Assembly: GCA_964036045.1 (NCBI GenBank)
Contig: OZ038385.1
Location: 17,455,786-17,519,785, forward strand
Source of the DNA: Eutreptiella sp. 'Long Island Sound 2002'
Taxonomy: Eukaryota > Euglenozoa > Euglenophyceae > Eutreptiales > Eutreptiaceae
DNA: 64,000 bases
Direction: 5' to 3'
The notes under the pieces were generated by a model. That model had not been told where the DNA came from. It searched no databases and saw only the letters and a list, made by a program, of their open reading frames with translations. The position numbers and the translations under genes were made by a program. Each line of letters starts with the position of its first letter. Within the stretch, counting starts at the first letter, position 1. Below, piece by piece: positions 43,580 to 55,856 of the stretch.

Positions 43580-46500
43580 GGCGGGGCCGTAGTCTTAACG
43601 TTGATGGAGCAATGTTGTCAAAAGATCAATGTGCACTGTTTTTTAGTTATCATGTTTGTTTCCAATGGACCAACCATTCGCCGTGAAATGGCTTCGTTTA
43701 ATGGGAAATTCGGTTGTATTTGCATGGAAAATTTTTTCGTAACCCCCCCCCCTCCCGGGGGTTGCCTGCAAAAATATGTCGTATGCCGGTACCAAGAATT
43801 ATTTTTCCGCCCCAACCCTAGGTCAGCCATGTGCCCAAAGTCTTGCATGCTGTTGCTGCGGTTTGCTAGCAGCTACATGGCGAGAAGTCCTAGAACAGAG
43901 GGTCGCGGAGGTGGTCATGCCAATCATGTAGCATGCCCATATGAACCTCAACATGGGTATGCAATTCATTTGGTTGATGGTCACGGTCTCTATGTCGGGT
44001 AACCCATGCTAAGGCTTGAGCTGGGTTGCGTTGCACTGTGGCTCGGGCACACATTACGGACAAAGACCGAGAAGGTTGATTGCCAGGGAGTGTGCTAGCA
44101 GTGCCACATTGGGTGCGAGAGTGGTTGGGATTCCCAACCACATGCACCCACTCTATGGTTTTAAGTCCATGCCCAAAAACATTTGCCTTCTTATGTGTTT
44201 GGGCATCCGAACAAACTCTCTTTTTGTGAGAATGTTGCTTACGAGGCTAGGGGGTAACTTTGAACATGCCGTAAATGTCAAGTAGCCATGGTAGCAGGGG
44301 TTTTTAGTTGTGGGGGGATTCGGGGCATATTTGCTACCCCCCTACCCTTGAATCCAAATAAATGCATGATACAACTGTGGTTGCAAGGATCCTTGTGTGC
44401 ATGGAGGGTAGCCAGTTGTAGAAGGAGATACCCTGATGACTGTCTATGCATATATATGCAGTGGCTTGGAGAAGATGATGCCCGTTTTGGATGCTATCTA
44501 GTTGCCATTGTGGGTGGCGATCAACGATGACAATGTAGAGTCTGTCTATTGGCGCACAAGGATAACAGTCATGGAATTGATGGCCATTGTCGGAGCGTTG
44601 CAGCAATGAGACAAAGCGACCTCTTGTGCATATGTTGGGATATTGAAACCACTTGCTGCCTTGTAATCTCCATTCTGCACCTCTGCCTATGGCAGTGTTG
44701 GTGCCACAAGCACGACCCTTTGGGCCTTGAGCACTTCTTTCTTCACCCACTGTAGTGCAAAGCAGCAGAGAATCTTTTGAAGTTGCACATTGCTCATCGA
44801 TAGGTAGGTAGGGGTGGTAAAGCAACCTGAGTGGCCTGCATGGAGGTGGCATTCCAAGGGCTGCCAACGGCTGGGGCGAGAGTTGATGACATTGACCCAC
44901 TGCATTTGACACATGTACACAGATGCACACGTGCACACACACACGGTGTAGAGAGCTGAAGTTGTTAGCGAACACCATGATGTTGTTTCTAATGACATTG
45001 GGCGCCACACACACACACACACACAGACGGGTAGCAGTGGTGGACTACCAGCACTCCCCAGCATGCAGTTGCGCACACAAACTCACAAGCACACATACAC
45101 ACGCGCGCACGTGCGCATATACACACATTCACATGCATGATTCATAGACAATTGTTGCACTGCAGTAGTCCAGACTGGACCATGCAGATGCCTGGTCCAA
45201 TCTGCACGTCTGGATCTTCGCTGGTGATACCGCTGGTCCTCCAGACAGCTTAGCCCCATTGAGCAGCAGTGACAGCTTTGTGGCCAGTACTTCGTTGCTT
45301 CAGTAAGATTTATGATGATCTGGAGCCCTGGCTCGTGCTCAGTGCTGTGACTCATACATCCCCCTCCCCCCACTGCCTGCTTGCGTGTGCGGTGCGACTG
45401 TGGAATGAGGGGGTGGAGGTGGCTACAGCATGATGGGGGTTACACCCGGATTCATGCACTTGTGGGGCCCGGGGGTGAGTGGGCACCGCAGCAATGCCCG
45501 AGGGCCTATCCATCTGAGGGTCTGCTGTGGGTGTGCTGTGGCTCAGGTAGGCTTGTTGGTGGGTGGTGTGCTAGAGGGCAGTAGCCAGGGCCGTGCACAG
45601 TGCAGTGGTCCGCTAGGCAACGCAGACAATGGCCGTGAGGTGGTGGTGGGGGCTTTCACGAGATCGTGCACACATCAAGGATATTCTATTCGCCCCTATG
45701 CCTTGGGATGTTGCTTCCGCAAACGTCCGTCGAAGCAATATCGCATCTGTAGTATCTTGAGTAATGTCAACAGAGCGACCTTGTGATGAGGGTGGGCTTC
45801 TAGGCCCCCCTTACCAAAGGACACGGGGTTTGGGTGGGGGGGCTTTGGTGGCGACGTCGCGTGCACGGGTTTGGGTGAGCCATTCCGGCGCCTCTTAGCG
45901 AACCTGTTTCGCGCATGAACACGAGGGCTACAGCAACCAGTGCAGGTGCGGGCTTAGCAGGGCCTATGTAGACATCAGAGCAGCAGTGATGCGCGAGCCA
46001 CGACGCGTTGGCGAATTGCCATTGGGTACGAAATGGACGATGCCCTGCAGACGTAGGCCCTGGTGTAGCGGGTGGGAGGACATGCAAATGTGGTGATGCC
46101 TCAGCACTGGCCTGTGTTGTGCACCTGCTGACCACAGTGTGCGTTTGTGGGGGGCTGGAGGGGGGGGTACTCGATGAAACAATGGCTGCAAGGGTCTATA
46201 GCAGGGGCCGTCGGTGGATCCTTCAGGACCATTGGAGCCCCCATGGGTCTGGGTTTGGGTGCAGAGTGTGGGTGTGGGTGTGGGTGTGGGTGCGTGGCGG
46301 GGGGGGGGGGGGGGCGGTGTGTTCGCCCAGAGCCTATTGTTCGGTGCGTGTGGGGCCTATTGAGGGTCTCGGAGACGAGTGCTGCACCAGAGAGTGTACC
46401 CCAAAACCGTCTCAGCGGGTGTGTGTTGTGTGCTGCTCCATCATGTGCAACAGGGGGCAACCTCCGGTCGCCCTCCAGCCCGTGTGTAATGCTGCGGAAT

Positions 46501-49270
46501 GGGGTCATGTCTGCAGAGATGTGGTGTGTGCACTGGTCACGGTCTCATTGGTGCGGCACCGTTTCTTACTGAAAGGCACAGTGCTCTGGTTGCCGCAACC
46601 AGCGGTGTGTGTGCCACTGCATTCCACGCGGGGTTCCTCAGGCCCTTAACTGGGAAGGCAGACAGACACGTGTCCTTTGCGCCCCAGATCTTGTGCTCGC
46701 CTCTTGTCCAGACAATCAAAAAGTGCTGATGCGATGCCACAACCAGATTTGCCCTTCGAAATGGGGGCGGAGCGAATGTGTGCAGGGGTGGGTGGGTGGG
46801 CGGGTGGGCAGGTGAGTGAGTCCTGCCCCCCTGAAATCCCCCCCTTGCAACCCCCATCCACAGGGGTGGGGTGACCGTCATTTTGACTTTTCTGATAATG
46901 GGTGGTTGTGTTGTGCTCTCTTGTTCTTTCTCTGCTAGTTCCCCCTTTTAGCGTTGACTCCTCTTCACATTCTGACACAAATGGATGCCACAGGCGGTCA
47001 TGTTTGGTACCATTCTTGCAGCAAGGGTGCCCCGCTGTTGGCAACTGTCATTGTCCCCTCACCCTTGGGACCTGAGTTCCTGCACGTTCATTTGGTTTGA
47101 GGACAGGTCATGTGTTTGATGGAAAGTTGCACCTTACCCGCGACATTTGCAAGGATGAGTGGATTCCGAAACACTGAAGGTGCCTGTCAAGTCCAAGCCA
47201 GCCAAGCCAGCTGCCGAAGGGGCTGCACAGTCTGGTTCCGCCTCACCTTCCAATCCTCAGCCTGTCCCTGAATTGCGCCCACTGAACATGTCCAGGAGTT
47301 CAAGGTTTTTTGGATTCGGAAAAAGAAGTTTCATACGGGTGCCTGTGGAAAGGGCATGCGCACAACGGTAACATCATGTTTCAGTGGGATTGACACTACT
47401 GGCATTTTGCATGCACTGCTGCAGTTATAGTGCTACTGCTTTTTGGGGGAGTGTTAGTGCGCCTGGCGCGCGCCCGGCATCTTTTTTTTTTACCATTCCC
47501 CACTCGTGCCTGTTTTTGCCCTTCCTCACCAAACAAATTTTGGTTAACCTGCTGTGGCAGCTTTGTCATATTATGTGGGTGTGGTGGGCAATGATTCGTG
47601 CGTTTGCAACTGCGCTTGGTCTCACATTTGTGAACCGGACTCCATGGTCCCAGCATGTGGTGATACAACTCCAGGGTGTCTGCTGCGGTCTACTTGGGGG
47701 ACTTCCCTAGGTGAGGATAAACTTGGGGCTAGAGCCAGGATACTTGATACAAAGGTAGTGCGGCGGATGCGCGTACGGCAAACATTCCCCCTGTGGTGGA
47801 ACCGTCACATCATGACCGCCCCCCCCGTCCCTTGGAGGGGAAGCGTCATGACAAAGGGGGGGATATTTCTGGGGGGGGGAGTAGTGAGGGAGTGAGGGAG
47901 TGAATGGGTGGTTGAGTGGGCAAAGCGACCACAATCAGTCATCAGATAGGGGACTGGAGTGCCATGATGACGTACAGATCAGACAACAAAATGGCTGCAC
48001 ACCTTCAAAACCAAAATCACAAAAGAGCCTAGAGCCCTGTGCTTTGTTGGGGTGCTGGGTAGGGGATGAGGTGCATTTCAGACATGGCAAGGCCTCGTTA
48101 GGGAAGGGACAACGGTATCAGAACCATGCAGTTGCCCTTCAGCACTTACAGACTGTCAGGTCTCGTGGGGCATTGTTTCATGGGGGCACTCTGAGTGAAG
48201 CATACAACATGATTCTTGCATGTTGATGATGTGTCTTATTGGGTGGCAATGAATGCAACAGGCACACAGCATCAGTGGCATTTAGTTGCAGTGCTCGCCT
48301 CGGGTTTAAAGAAGCAATCCAACGGCCCTTGCATTACGCGGTGTTTATTAGCAGGCAGCCGGTGGTTAAGGGGCTTTGTTGCACTTGGTGGGCCATGGTA
48401 CGGAGGCAACTCAGGGCGCTCCCAAGTTGTAATACCCTGGTTGTGATCCGGGGGGTATCAGGTATAGGCGCTGAACAGGGAGGTGAGCAGGTTGGTCTCA
48501 AGATTGACCTGTGTGTGCCTTCTCTATCCTCTTCATCAACAGCAATAGACACACCTTTGTGGCTTGGAGTCCATTGAAATGGACCCCTTGATGCCCTAAC
48601 AGCAGGCTCAACTGACTGATCTCCTCTTCTGACCCTGTGGGCGAAAGGTTGAACAAGGAAAGCTTTGCGGGTCAGCAAGGCTGTGATCGTCAAGGCATTC
48701 GTTTCAATTTGAGTGGCCCCACAGTGTGTCAGCTTTTGCTTCACTTGGCTGTGCATTTTCCTCAGATGGTGTAAATGGTACTGCTCCCGCAACATATTTA
48801 TACTGCAAGGGCGGGCAGGGCACGCAATGTTGCACTGTATATGCATATGGTTCTGCGGGGTTTCCCAAGCACCCTCTGGTTTCACAAACTTTGTGGAGCA
48901 CTTCGACAGTCAGTCCTCAGGGGGCTGCAGTATGCGGTACGCGCGCGCATGTGTGTTGGGGTGACCCCACAGACATAAAGACCCAGTTTATCGGGCAGTG
49001 CATGTGTTTCGGGATTCCAAAAGGTATGATCATTGCACATATTACACTGTGTTCCCTGCAGCATCAACCTGTCCCTTTTATGGTGGCCTCCGGGCATCAC
49101 TGTCAGCTACATCCAATCCAATAGTGATAGGGTGCCTGCCACTGTTATCCCCCCGTCTGCATGTGGGCAATAAGTGGGCATGGAGAATGACGCTGAAGGT
49201 CAGCATGTGTCTCCCCCGCAGCTCCTACTCATCACATTGAAGTTCGCACACAGTTGGCACACAGGGCCGC
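43580..49270. other. No confidently supported gene
   Basis: Frames at 43601-44002 (plus), 44334-44900 (minus), 47900-48226 (plus) and 48334-48885 (minus) are long enough to notice but lack motifs, and other frames compete. A possible small exon at about 47,160-47,368 (plus) reads VPVKSKPAKPAAEGAAQSG and FFGFGKRSFIRVP and ends at a GTAACA donor; it could precede the coiled-coil gene, but joining is not shown. Short AC tracts lie at 44,930-45,025 and 45,090-45,130, and a G-run at about 46,300-46,316. Confidence 0.35.
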
Positions 49271-49275
49271 ATTTC

Positions 49276-49340
49276 TACGAAGTTTTACCACATTTTGCTA
49301 AGTTTTATCTCGTTTGGTACTAAGTTGTAACAAATATCCG
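49276..49340 (-). mobile_element. Decayed left end of the 8.7-kb element family
   Basis: Read on the minus strand this matches 6049-6116: three successive motif copies with the same unequal spacers (the spacer bases atgtg and accagacgag are recognisable), then AAATATCCG on the plus strand where the intact element has AAATACCCGG. Most changes are CTCAG to CTAAG or CGAAG within the motif. No right end or ORF remnant was seen nearby, so it is a solo end or truncated copy. Confidence 0.75.
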
Positions 49341-49344
49341 TCTA

Positions 49345-50675
49345 TCCCCCCACTGAACCAGAGATCCGGAGTAACCTCAAGACCTGTAGGCAACAGGGCT
49401 GGTGTTGCCGGCATTGCTAGCACTGGTGCACATGAAAAACTAAGAGCATGAAAGGAAAAGAAGATAAGAGCACCAACAAACCAAACCCCTGCCTTAGGCT
49501 GTGGCATTGCCTTTCAAACCAAAAAAATGTATGCGCAGGCAACAGGGGACAGCTGCAGAGTTCTGAGGTGGGGGATCAAACATGGAGTCCATGTCGGCGA
49601 CCTTTGCTGGCGTATTTGTGCTTTGCTCAGGCGCGCCAATGCGTTTTGCAAATGACCTGCATCGCCCATCGCATTGGAGCTCGTTTCCCATACTAGCGAC
49701 CTGAGGCCTTCCACTGACAGTCCCTTGCCCCTACGGCCACCGACAGCTTGCAGTGGGACAGTCACACAATCCGTGTCCTGCACTGCCATGCCGACACTCG
49801 CCGCCACCTCCAGCCCATCTGCAACTCCCCTGAACTTGTTGTTGCAGAGCTGTCACAGTATCTTCCAAGTTCCGCAGGAGGTCCAATACAGGGGGGGGGG
49901 GGGGGGCGGGCTATCCTGCCAGTGTGATGCATGCGGGTGTTGTGTGGACCCCTTCAGATAAAAAAAGACCGGGCCGCAGAGATTCACTCCTGGACATGAA
50001 TGGCAGAAGAGGGGAAGTGGTCTGGTCGTGGATTTCATGGGGTGATGGGGGCACAGCACTCAGTCACAACGCACCGCCGCAGTCGCAGCTTAGTCCACTT
50101 CCAGCAGCAGCCGAACTTGGCATTCAATCGTCCTCGCAGCCAGTCCACACGATTGGGCGAGGGATGGGGTGCATGTCGACAACGGGTCGCCAGCACGCTG
50201 TTGGACACCACCCCCAGGGCTGTGGGGCTGTGTGGCCGAGGGCTGTGTAGCTGTGTGTGTGTGGCGGGGTTTGTGGGTTTAGGACACATGAAGTGGCTCA
50301 ATGGGTCGGTCGGACCGGAGGTCCCCGGCACAGGCACACTGCTACAACTCGATGACCGACCCACACAGACCTTGTGGGGAATCCCAGCTCTACCTTCTTC
50401 CCTCGGCACCCCACTGTCCTGTTCCGAGGGAGGGCAGTAGTCGTAAGACATCATATTCGTGGTCTGGCAATGTGCGCCGGTCGGTAGCAAAGGAACGGGA
50501 TTGCCGCCGCCGTTTGTGCAGCTCATCTCCAAGTGCCGTCTCCCCTGGTGGCCGGGGGCTGAGGGGGGTGGGGGGGAGGGCGACAGCACAGAGCATGTGG
50601 TGCCCCATCCGCTGGAACTCAGGCCGATGCTGTTGGTACTGCGGGCCTCTGCCCCGGCACATGGACGGTGTGCAG
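49345..50675. other. Upstream region of the coiled-coil gene; no firm exon
   Basis: A plus-strand frame at about 50,060-50,215 (THRRSRSLVHFQQQPNLAFN, RPRSQSTRLGEG) lies after a GGCACAG acceptor-like site and could be an exon, but its donor is unclear. Minus-strand frames at 49,494-49,807 are also protein-like in two registers. A G-run occupies about 49,891-49,908. Confidence 0.3.
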
Positions 50676-51110
50676 GAATCGGGCCGCTGCCCGATCGCCC
50701 ACATCCGTGACGCTCCGGACGCCTGCATTGCGGATGAGGCCCTGGACCGCACCCTGGCGACTCTGTGGCAGGAGGCCGCACGTGCACGGGCTTGTGACAC
50801 CAGCCACTTGTTGGCCACCCAACAACTGAAGCAATGGTGCGAGCGCTTGAGGCGGGAGCTCTGCAGTATCACCCCGGCTCCTGAGGAGGCAGTGGCCGGG
50901 ACAGCGGGGTACACGTTCAGCACTCCACAGCCCCCCGACCGTGCGGTGTGCGCAGATGCCTGTGATGGAGAAGGAGCACGGCACTTGCGGCATCTGATGG
51001 GGGTGCTCGAGGAGGCGAACCGCTTACTGCAGGCCATCTTGGAAGACAAGGGGGACAGTCGGGAGGAGCTCGCAGAGCTGCATCGCCTCCAGCGGGCATT
51101 TGGAGCCAAG
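50676..51110 (+). CDS. Charged coiled-coil protein, exon A
   Basis: This exon follows a GTGTGCAG acceptor and ends AAG|GTCCAG, phase 0 at both borders, 145 codons. It encodes ESGRCPIAHIRDAPDACIAD, LLATQQLKQWCERLRRELCS and MGVLEEANRLLQAILEDKGD, ending REELAELHRLQRAFGAK. The heptad-like Leu/Glu/Arg pattern indicates a coiled coil. Third positions are predominantly G/C. No enzyme motif. The open frame continues upstream, so an earlier border is possible. Confidence 0.5.
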
Positions 51111-51733
51111 GTCCAGCCTCACTACTGCTCATCATTTCGCCCCACTCATCAGTTGTATTCTGTGCCTGGCAAGCAGTTGTTGGGGGGTTGACCTGCTACA
51201 CAGGATTTTTCGCTGTAGGCAGCCTGTGCGTGTAAGTGTTGCGTGCATATGCGTGCTGTGTGCTCCCGCATGCGCGCTTATGTGCCTCTCTCTCTCTAGT
51301 TTTTTTTTTGCCCAAGGGGCCTAGCCACATGACAATTTCATTGTTTTGAATGTCCTGATGAGGTGTTTGGAGACCAGTGCCCTGTGACCTGCTGCCCTGT
51401 TGTGCTACGGTACGTATTGTCCACACTGGTTTTCTGGGTCGTCAGAGCACCGTGCGCGCAACGTGCAAAGTTTTTGTCTATTGGTTTACACAGGCGTTGC
51501 TTGGTGCCCCATTGCAAGCTCTTGGGCACAAGATTGTGGTACAGTGTGCTGTAATGGGGTCTCTGAAACGAAATTCTACCTGTTTCTGCATGTTGTTGTG
51601 TCCCTGTGTCCCTGGTCATGTTTGTTGCCCCTCAGCTCGGATTTGCATGTTGTCTGGGGTCACCCCTGGTACACCTAGTACCATCGCATGAATACGGACG
51701 ATTCCAGCCACTGTGTTGGGCTCTTCACCCCAG

Positions 51734-52063
51734 CCTGGGGACTTCTTGCGGATCCAATATGAGGTTGGCGGCAAAGAAGTTGTTCATGAGGCTACTGCAC
51801 TCTACCGCATTGAATTCAGGATCAAGAGCCCCTCCCCTTCACCGCCATTATCTCTATCACAACCCCCCGATGACAATTCAGGCGGAGCTGTTGCTTCATT
51901 GCCTGAAGATGGGGCAAGCAATGATGTTGATGAGGCCCAAGAGACCCCTGCAACTGATGGAGTGGGGGACCCCGAACCTCCCAATAATAGCAAGCCTCCA
52001 CAAGGCACGAGGAATTTACAGCAACCATTCAAAAGGCTCCAAGAACCATCCACAAGCCTGTGA
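51734..52063 (+). CDS. Candidate exon with acidic/Pro-rich C-terminus
   Basis: This segment follows CTTCACCCCAG in phase 0 and runs to a TGA at 52061-52063. It begins [31 protein letters not shown], then a Ser/Pro- and Asp/Glu-rich tail ending LQEPSTSL. The phase matches exon A, so it could be an alternative terminal exon (RAFGAK joined to PGDFLRI). Its lower G/C third-position use differs from exons A, B and C. Confidence 0.4.
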   Translation, partial: PGDFLRIQYEVGGKEVVHEATALYRIEFRIKSPSPSPPLSLSQPPDDNSGGAVASLPEDGASNDVDEAQETPATDGVGDPEPPNNSKPPQGTRNLQQPFKRLQEPSTSL

Positions 52064-52169
52064 CAACACCTGCCATAGTGGTTTTGAGAGGGCCTATTCA
52101 CCGGGTAAAATATCCGGAAACATCCGAAAGGTGCTACACTGTGCGCGCACCGTGCGACAACACCCCCTT

Positions 52170-52253
52170 GGTTCCTTGGTTGTGTGTGTGTGTGTGTGTG
52201 TGTGTTACGTGCATATTTGTGCTGCGTCCGCGCGCGCATCCACATGCCTGTGT

Positions 52254-52335
<82 letters not shown>

Positions 52336-53150
52336 GTCGGAGAAGGCGTGTGCAGGCGGAGTGTTGGCATGTGTGCGCGCGCGCTGATGTGCCTGTGTGT
52401 GTGGGCGTTGTGTCTATGGCCACCATAAAATGTCTGTACTCTTTGGTCCATCACATGCCAGACTCTAGCAGGGCGTGCTGCTCTCCTCTCCTCAAACCTG
52501 GCCTGCTGATGATGAGTACCCCCTGCTGTGCGCCCGTTTCCTACAGAAAGGCGCCTATCGGTGTTGAACATGCCGCTTGTTTAGTGATCCTGCTGACGAG
52601 GACTTGCACTCCGCCACCTTTTGTTGTGCAGATCGTGTGTGTATTGTGTGCATTTGCATGCTGCGTGCGTGCGTGCGTGCGTGCGTGTGTTTGTGTGTGG
52701 GTGTGTGGGTGGGTGGGTGGGTGGGTGGGTGGGTGGGTGTGGGTGTGTGTATGCCTTTGCCCAATTCTGGACACCAGGTGTGTATGCCCTGACCTTACCC
52801 TGAAGTCGCACTGCAGAGGCAGTGCGTTACTTTGCTCTGTGCAGATCCAGAGTGTGGACTTCCAGCGTGCGTTACTGACTGTTGCAGAAAGGCGCCTATA
52901 CGCCAATGGTCTTTGTTGTTTGACTGTCTGCGGCCTGACGAAATTCTTCCGACCAGTGCCTGCCCTGCTTCTGCTTGTGCTGGGATTTGGTCGCTTTGCG
53001 TCATCTACGTGTGTGTGTGTGTGTGTTTGTGTGTGTGTTTGTGTGTGTGTTTGTGTGTGCTTCTGCACAATTCTAGACACCAGGTGTGCTACACCGTACC
53101 CCGCTCGCCTTCCCCCTGTGTGCCACAGTACTAGAAACTGGGTGTCTACA
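52170..53150 (+). repeat. Tandem R4 repeat units with TG-rich cores
   Basis: Units of about 0.3 kb share the order: cagaaaggcgcctat (about 52,546 and 52,892), (c)ctgacga(g), TG- or GTGGG-rich core, caattct(a/g)gacaccaggtgtg (52,763 and 53,070). The TG cores are at 52,179-52,205, 52,250-52,338 and 53,010-53,060, and the GTGGGTGG core at 52,690-52,745. Related pieces occur at 51,330-51,430 and in the 40.8-41.9 kb region. Confidence 0.75.
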
Positions 53151-53234
53151 CAGTACCCCACAAGGCTGCATCTATGGAACCTCGTCAGCCTTTATGGAGC
53201 ATCCCCTCTCACCAGGGGCGTCCTTAAGGAACGA

Positions 53235-53650
53235 GATTTTTTTTTTTTTTTTTTGCTAAGGACAGCCCTTAAGGACAGCCCCAAGGGACCACCAACCGCC
53301 AACCGCCAACTCCCATCAACTGCCAACCGCCACCAACCGCCAACCACCAACCGCCACCAACCGCCAACCACCAACCGCCGCCAACCGCCAGCGGCGACCA
53401 ACCGCCAACTGCCAACCACTGCCAACTGCCTCCAACCACCAACCGCCAGCCACCAACCGCCGCCAACCACCACCAACCGCCACCAACCGCCAGTTGCCAA
53501 CTGCCAACCGCCAACTGCCGCCAACCGCCAACCGCCAACTGCCACAACCATGGTTGAGCACATGGAGTGCCCGCGGGCTCTTTTGAAATTACCTGGTTCT
53601 GGACGGGATTTTTTTTTTTTTTTTTTGCGTTAAGGACAGCCCTGCCTCTC
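53235..53650 (+). repeat. CCAACCGCCA minisatellite between two poly-T/TTAAGGACAGCC blocks
   Basis: About 280 bp of CCAACCGCCA, CCACCAACCG and CCAACTG units (53,281-53,560) lie between two segments that each read GA(G/T)-T(16-19)-GC(G/T)TAAGGACAGCCCT (53,236-53,275 and 53,609-53,645). On the minus strand these look like A-tailed sequences, so retroposition of related transcripts is possible. A related CGCCAACTGCCG minisatellite is at 54,489-54,575. Confidence 0.8.
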
Positions 53651-53860
53651 ACTGCTGCACGCACACTCTCTTTCCCCTTCCCCTGTTTTCCCACTACAAA
53701 AGTGCTGCTGGACGCTACCGCCCCGCCTCATCCTTCAAAACCCCAAACGGATGCGAGAAGCGGTGCAGTCCGGCCACCCCACCCCACGATTTCCGGGGGC
53801 CACAGTCCCAGGCCCCTCTTCCCTCCACACGCCCTCCCTCACACCCCCCGTCCCTCGAAG

Positions 53861-54295
53861 GTCAGCGCATTCCGGTGGCACAAGGAGCTGTCCCTGACGC
53901 TGCTCTCGGCCTCCGACGGCCCCGTGTCCAGCGGGCAGACCCCCGATGCCTCCGACCTGGAGCAGGAGGTCATGGAGCTGCAGGAGCGGGTGCGGGGGGT
54001 CGCCCGGCAGGCGTGCCGCCTCCGATCCGTCGCCGCGGACTGCGCCGGCCGCTCAGTGCAGGCGGTGGTGCGAGAGGAGGCGGAGCGGCGCCACGAGCTC
54101 AGGCGGGCGGAGTGCCGTGCGAAGTACTATTTGGTGGGGGCCGTGCAGGTGGACCGGCGCCTGGGGCACTACGCGAGGCTGCAGCTCCTGCACGAGTGCG
54201 CGGTGCTGCTCCGGAGGGAGGCCGTGTGGCGGGGGGGCCTCGTGCAGGAGGAGGCCACCGCCGTGGGGCATCTGCGGGTGCAGTGGGCCCGAGAG
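53861..54295 (+). CDS. Charged coiled-coil protein, exon B
   Basis: This exon follows CCCTCGAAG in phase 0 and ends GAG|GTGCGC; a CGG|GTGCAG donor slightly upstream is an alternative. Its 145 codons encode ASDLEQEVMELQERVRGVAR, AVVREEAERRHELRRAECR and GHYARLQLLHECAVLLRREA. Long amphipathic charged helices, very G/C-rich third positions, no catalytic motif. The REEAExR motif recurs in exon C, which favours one gene. Confidence 0.5.
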
Positions 54296-55856
54296 GTGCG
54301 CAGTGCGTGTGCCGTGGAGGGCGGGAGGGGGGCGTGCGGGAGCACTGCTCTCGCACATGGGCCTGCCCTTGACAGGCCGTGGCTCCAGGAGGTCTGTTGA
54401 CAGCCGTACCGCCCCCCCCCTTCCTTTTTTTTTTGGCCTTGAATGACTTTGATTCTTCGCCCTCCCCGCACCTCGTAGATCGTGGGGTTATCCGCCAACT
54501 GCCGGCGGTTACCTGCTAACTGCCGCCGGTTACCCCCCAACTTCCCCCGGTTCCCCGCCAACTGCCGCGGATTAGCAGTCGCTCTAGATAGAGCCCACAA
54601 AACGCGGCGAGTTGGGTACGGGGGGAGCGGGAGGGGCTGGGAGCGGGGCTAAACTGTCCGAACCGTCCACATGACCGCTGGTGCCGGAAGCGGTCTGTCA
54701 ACGATTGCCTCCGACCCCCCCCCCCCCCCCCCCGATCCGCATGTGTACCTCAACACGATCAGTGCTCAGTGCGATGGGGCCATTGTCGTGAGGGATTATA
54801 CGTCGGGATGACACCAACTGAGCCCACACCCCCTCAGGCACTGCTTTTTGCTTCGCCCCGAATCCCCCCCCCCCCGAACAGCTTTCCTCCGTCGCACATT
54901 CACTCTGCCGGGGTTTCGGGGTCGTCACGTTATCCCGCCCACCCATCGTGGACAGCCCCCACCCGGTTTGCACAGGTGCACTGGCCCCGCAAGTCCACGG
55001 CGCCAAAGGCGCCACAGAAAACGTGTTCTCCACTCATAACGGAGTTGTAGTGGGACGGTGCGGTGTGGGTCCTCCCGGGCATGCCCCCAGTCATTTGGTG
55101 ACCGCTCCTCCCGGGGGTTGAGGGACTGTCGTGCGTTCTAAGGGGACTGTCCGTGGGGGGCGGGTGGGGGACGGGGGGTACCAGGCCATTGCTACATGTG
55201 GCGGACATCCTAACCCCCCGGGGGGGGGGGTTTAGAGGCTAAAATACTCAAAATCGGCCTCACATTTGCGGCCTTTTTAATCAACCTCGTTGTTCCCCTG
55301 GAGGACCATTTTTCTGATGTGGGGGGGGGGTGGGCCGGGGCTGTTCAGCCCCCCCCCCCCCGCCCCACGAGGCCCCGCTGCCAAGGAGCATATCCAGCCA
55401 CGCGAAACACGAGACGTCATTACCCCCTCACCAACGCCAACGGAGGGACGAGAGACAGAGAAGAGAGACACACAGCGAACAACACGGCAATTCTCTCGCC
55501 TCCGCCCGGGACGAGGGAAGTGCACATTTCGAACATCGATGGAGAACTCTGAGCACTGTCCTTTGGAACTGAGATGGCAATGAGGGCTGTGTGAAGGCGG
55601 GCGTAGCCGGAGCGCAGTGGCGGGTCCACACCTGACCTTTTGAGGCCCCCGTGGGGGTGACTGAGCAATGGTCTGGAGGGTACCAAGGCCCAATGCACAT
55701 GCCCCGACAGACACGGGGCCTCCAATGGCCCCGCCTCCCACACACCGTCCCGTGAAAGTGGGGCTACCGAGGCCGTGCAGAGGCCCCACCCCCGCGCATT
55801 GGGCGCGTCGGTCCGGTGCCCCCCCCCCCCCCCCCCTCCCACCCGCCGCCGCTCAG

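Noticed and set aside
44334-45020. 228-codon minus-strand frame
   Set aside because: Partly AC-repeat derived; the remainder is protein-like but lacks motifs or borders, so it was not called.
53192-53694. Trp/Gly-rich minus-strand frames of 80-140 codons
   Set aside because: Translation of the CCAACCGCCA minisatellite in successive frames.
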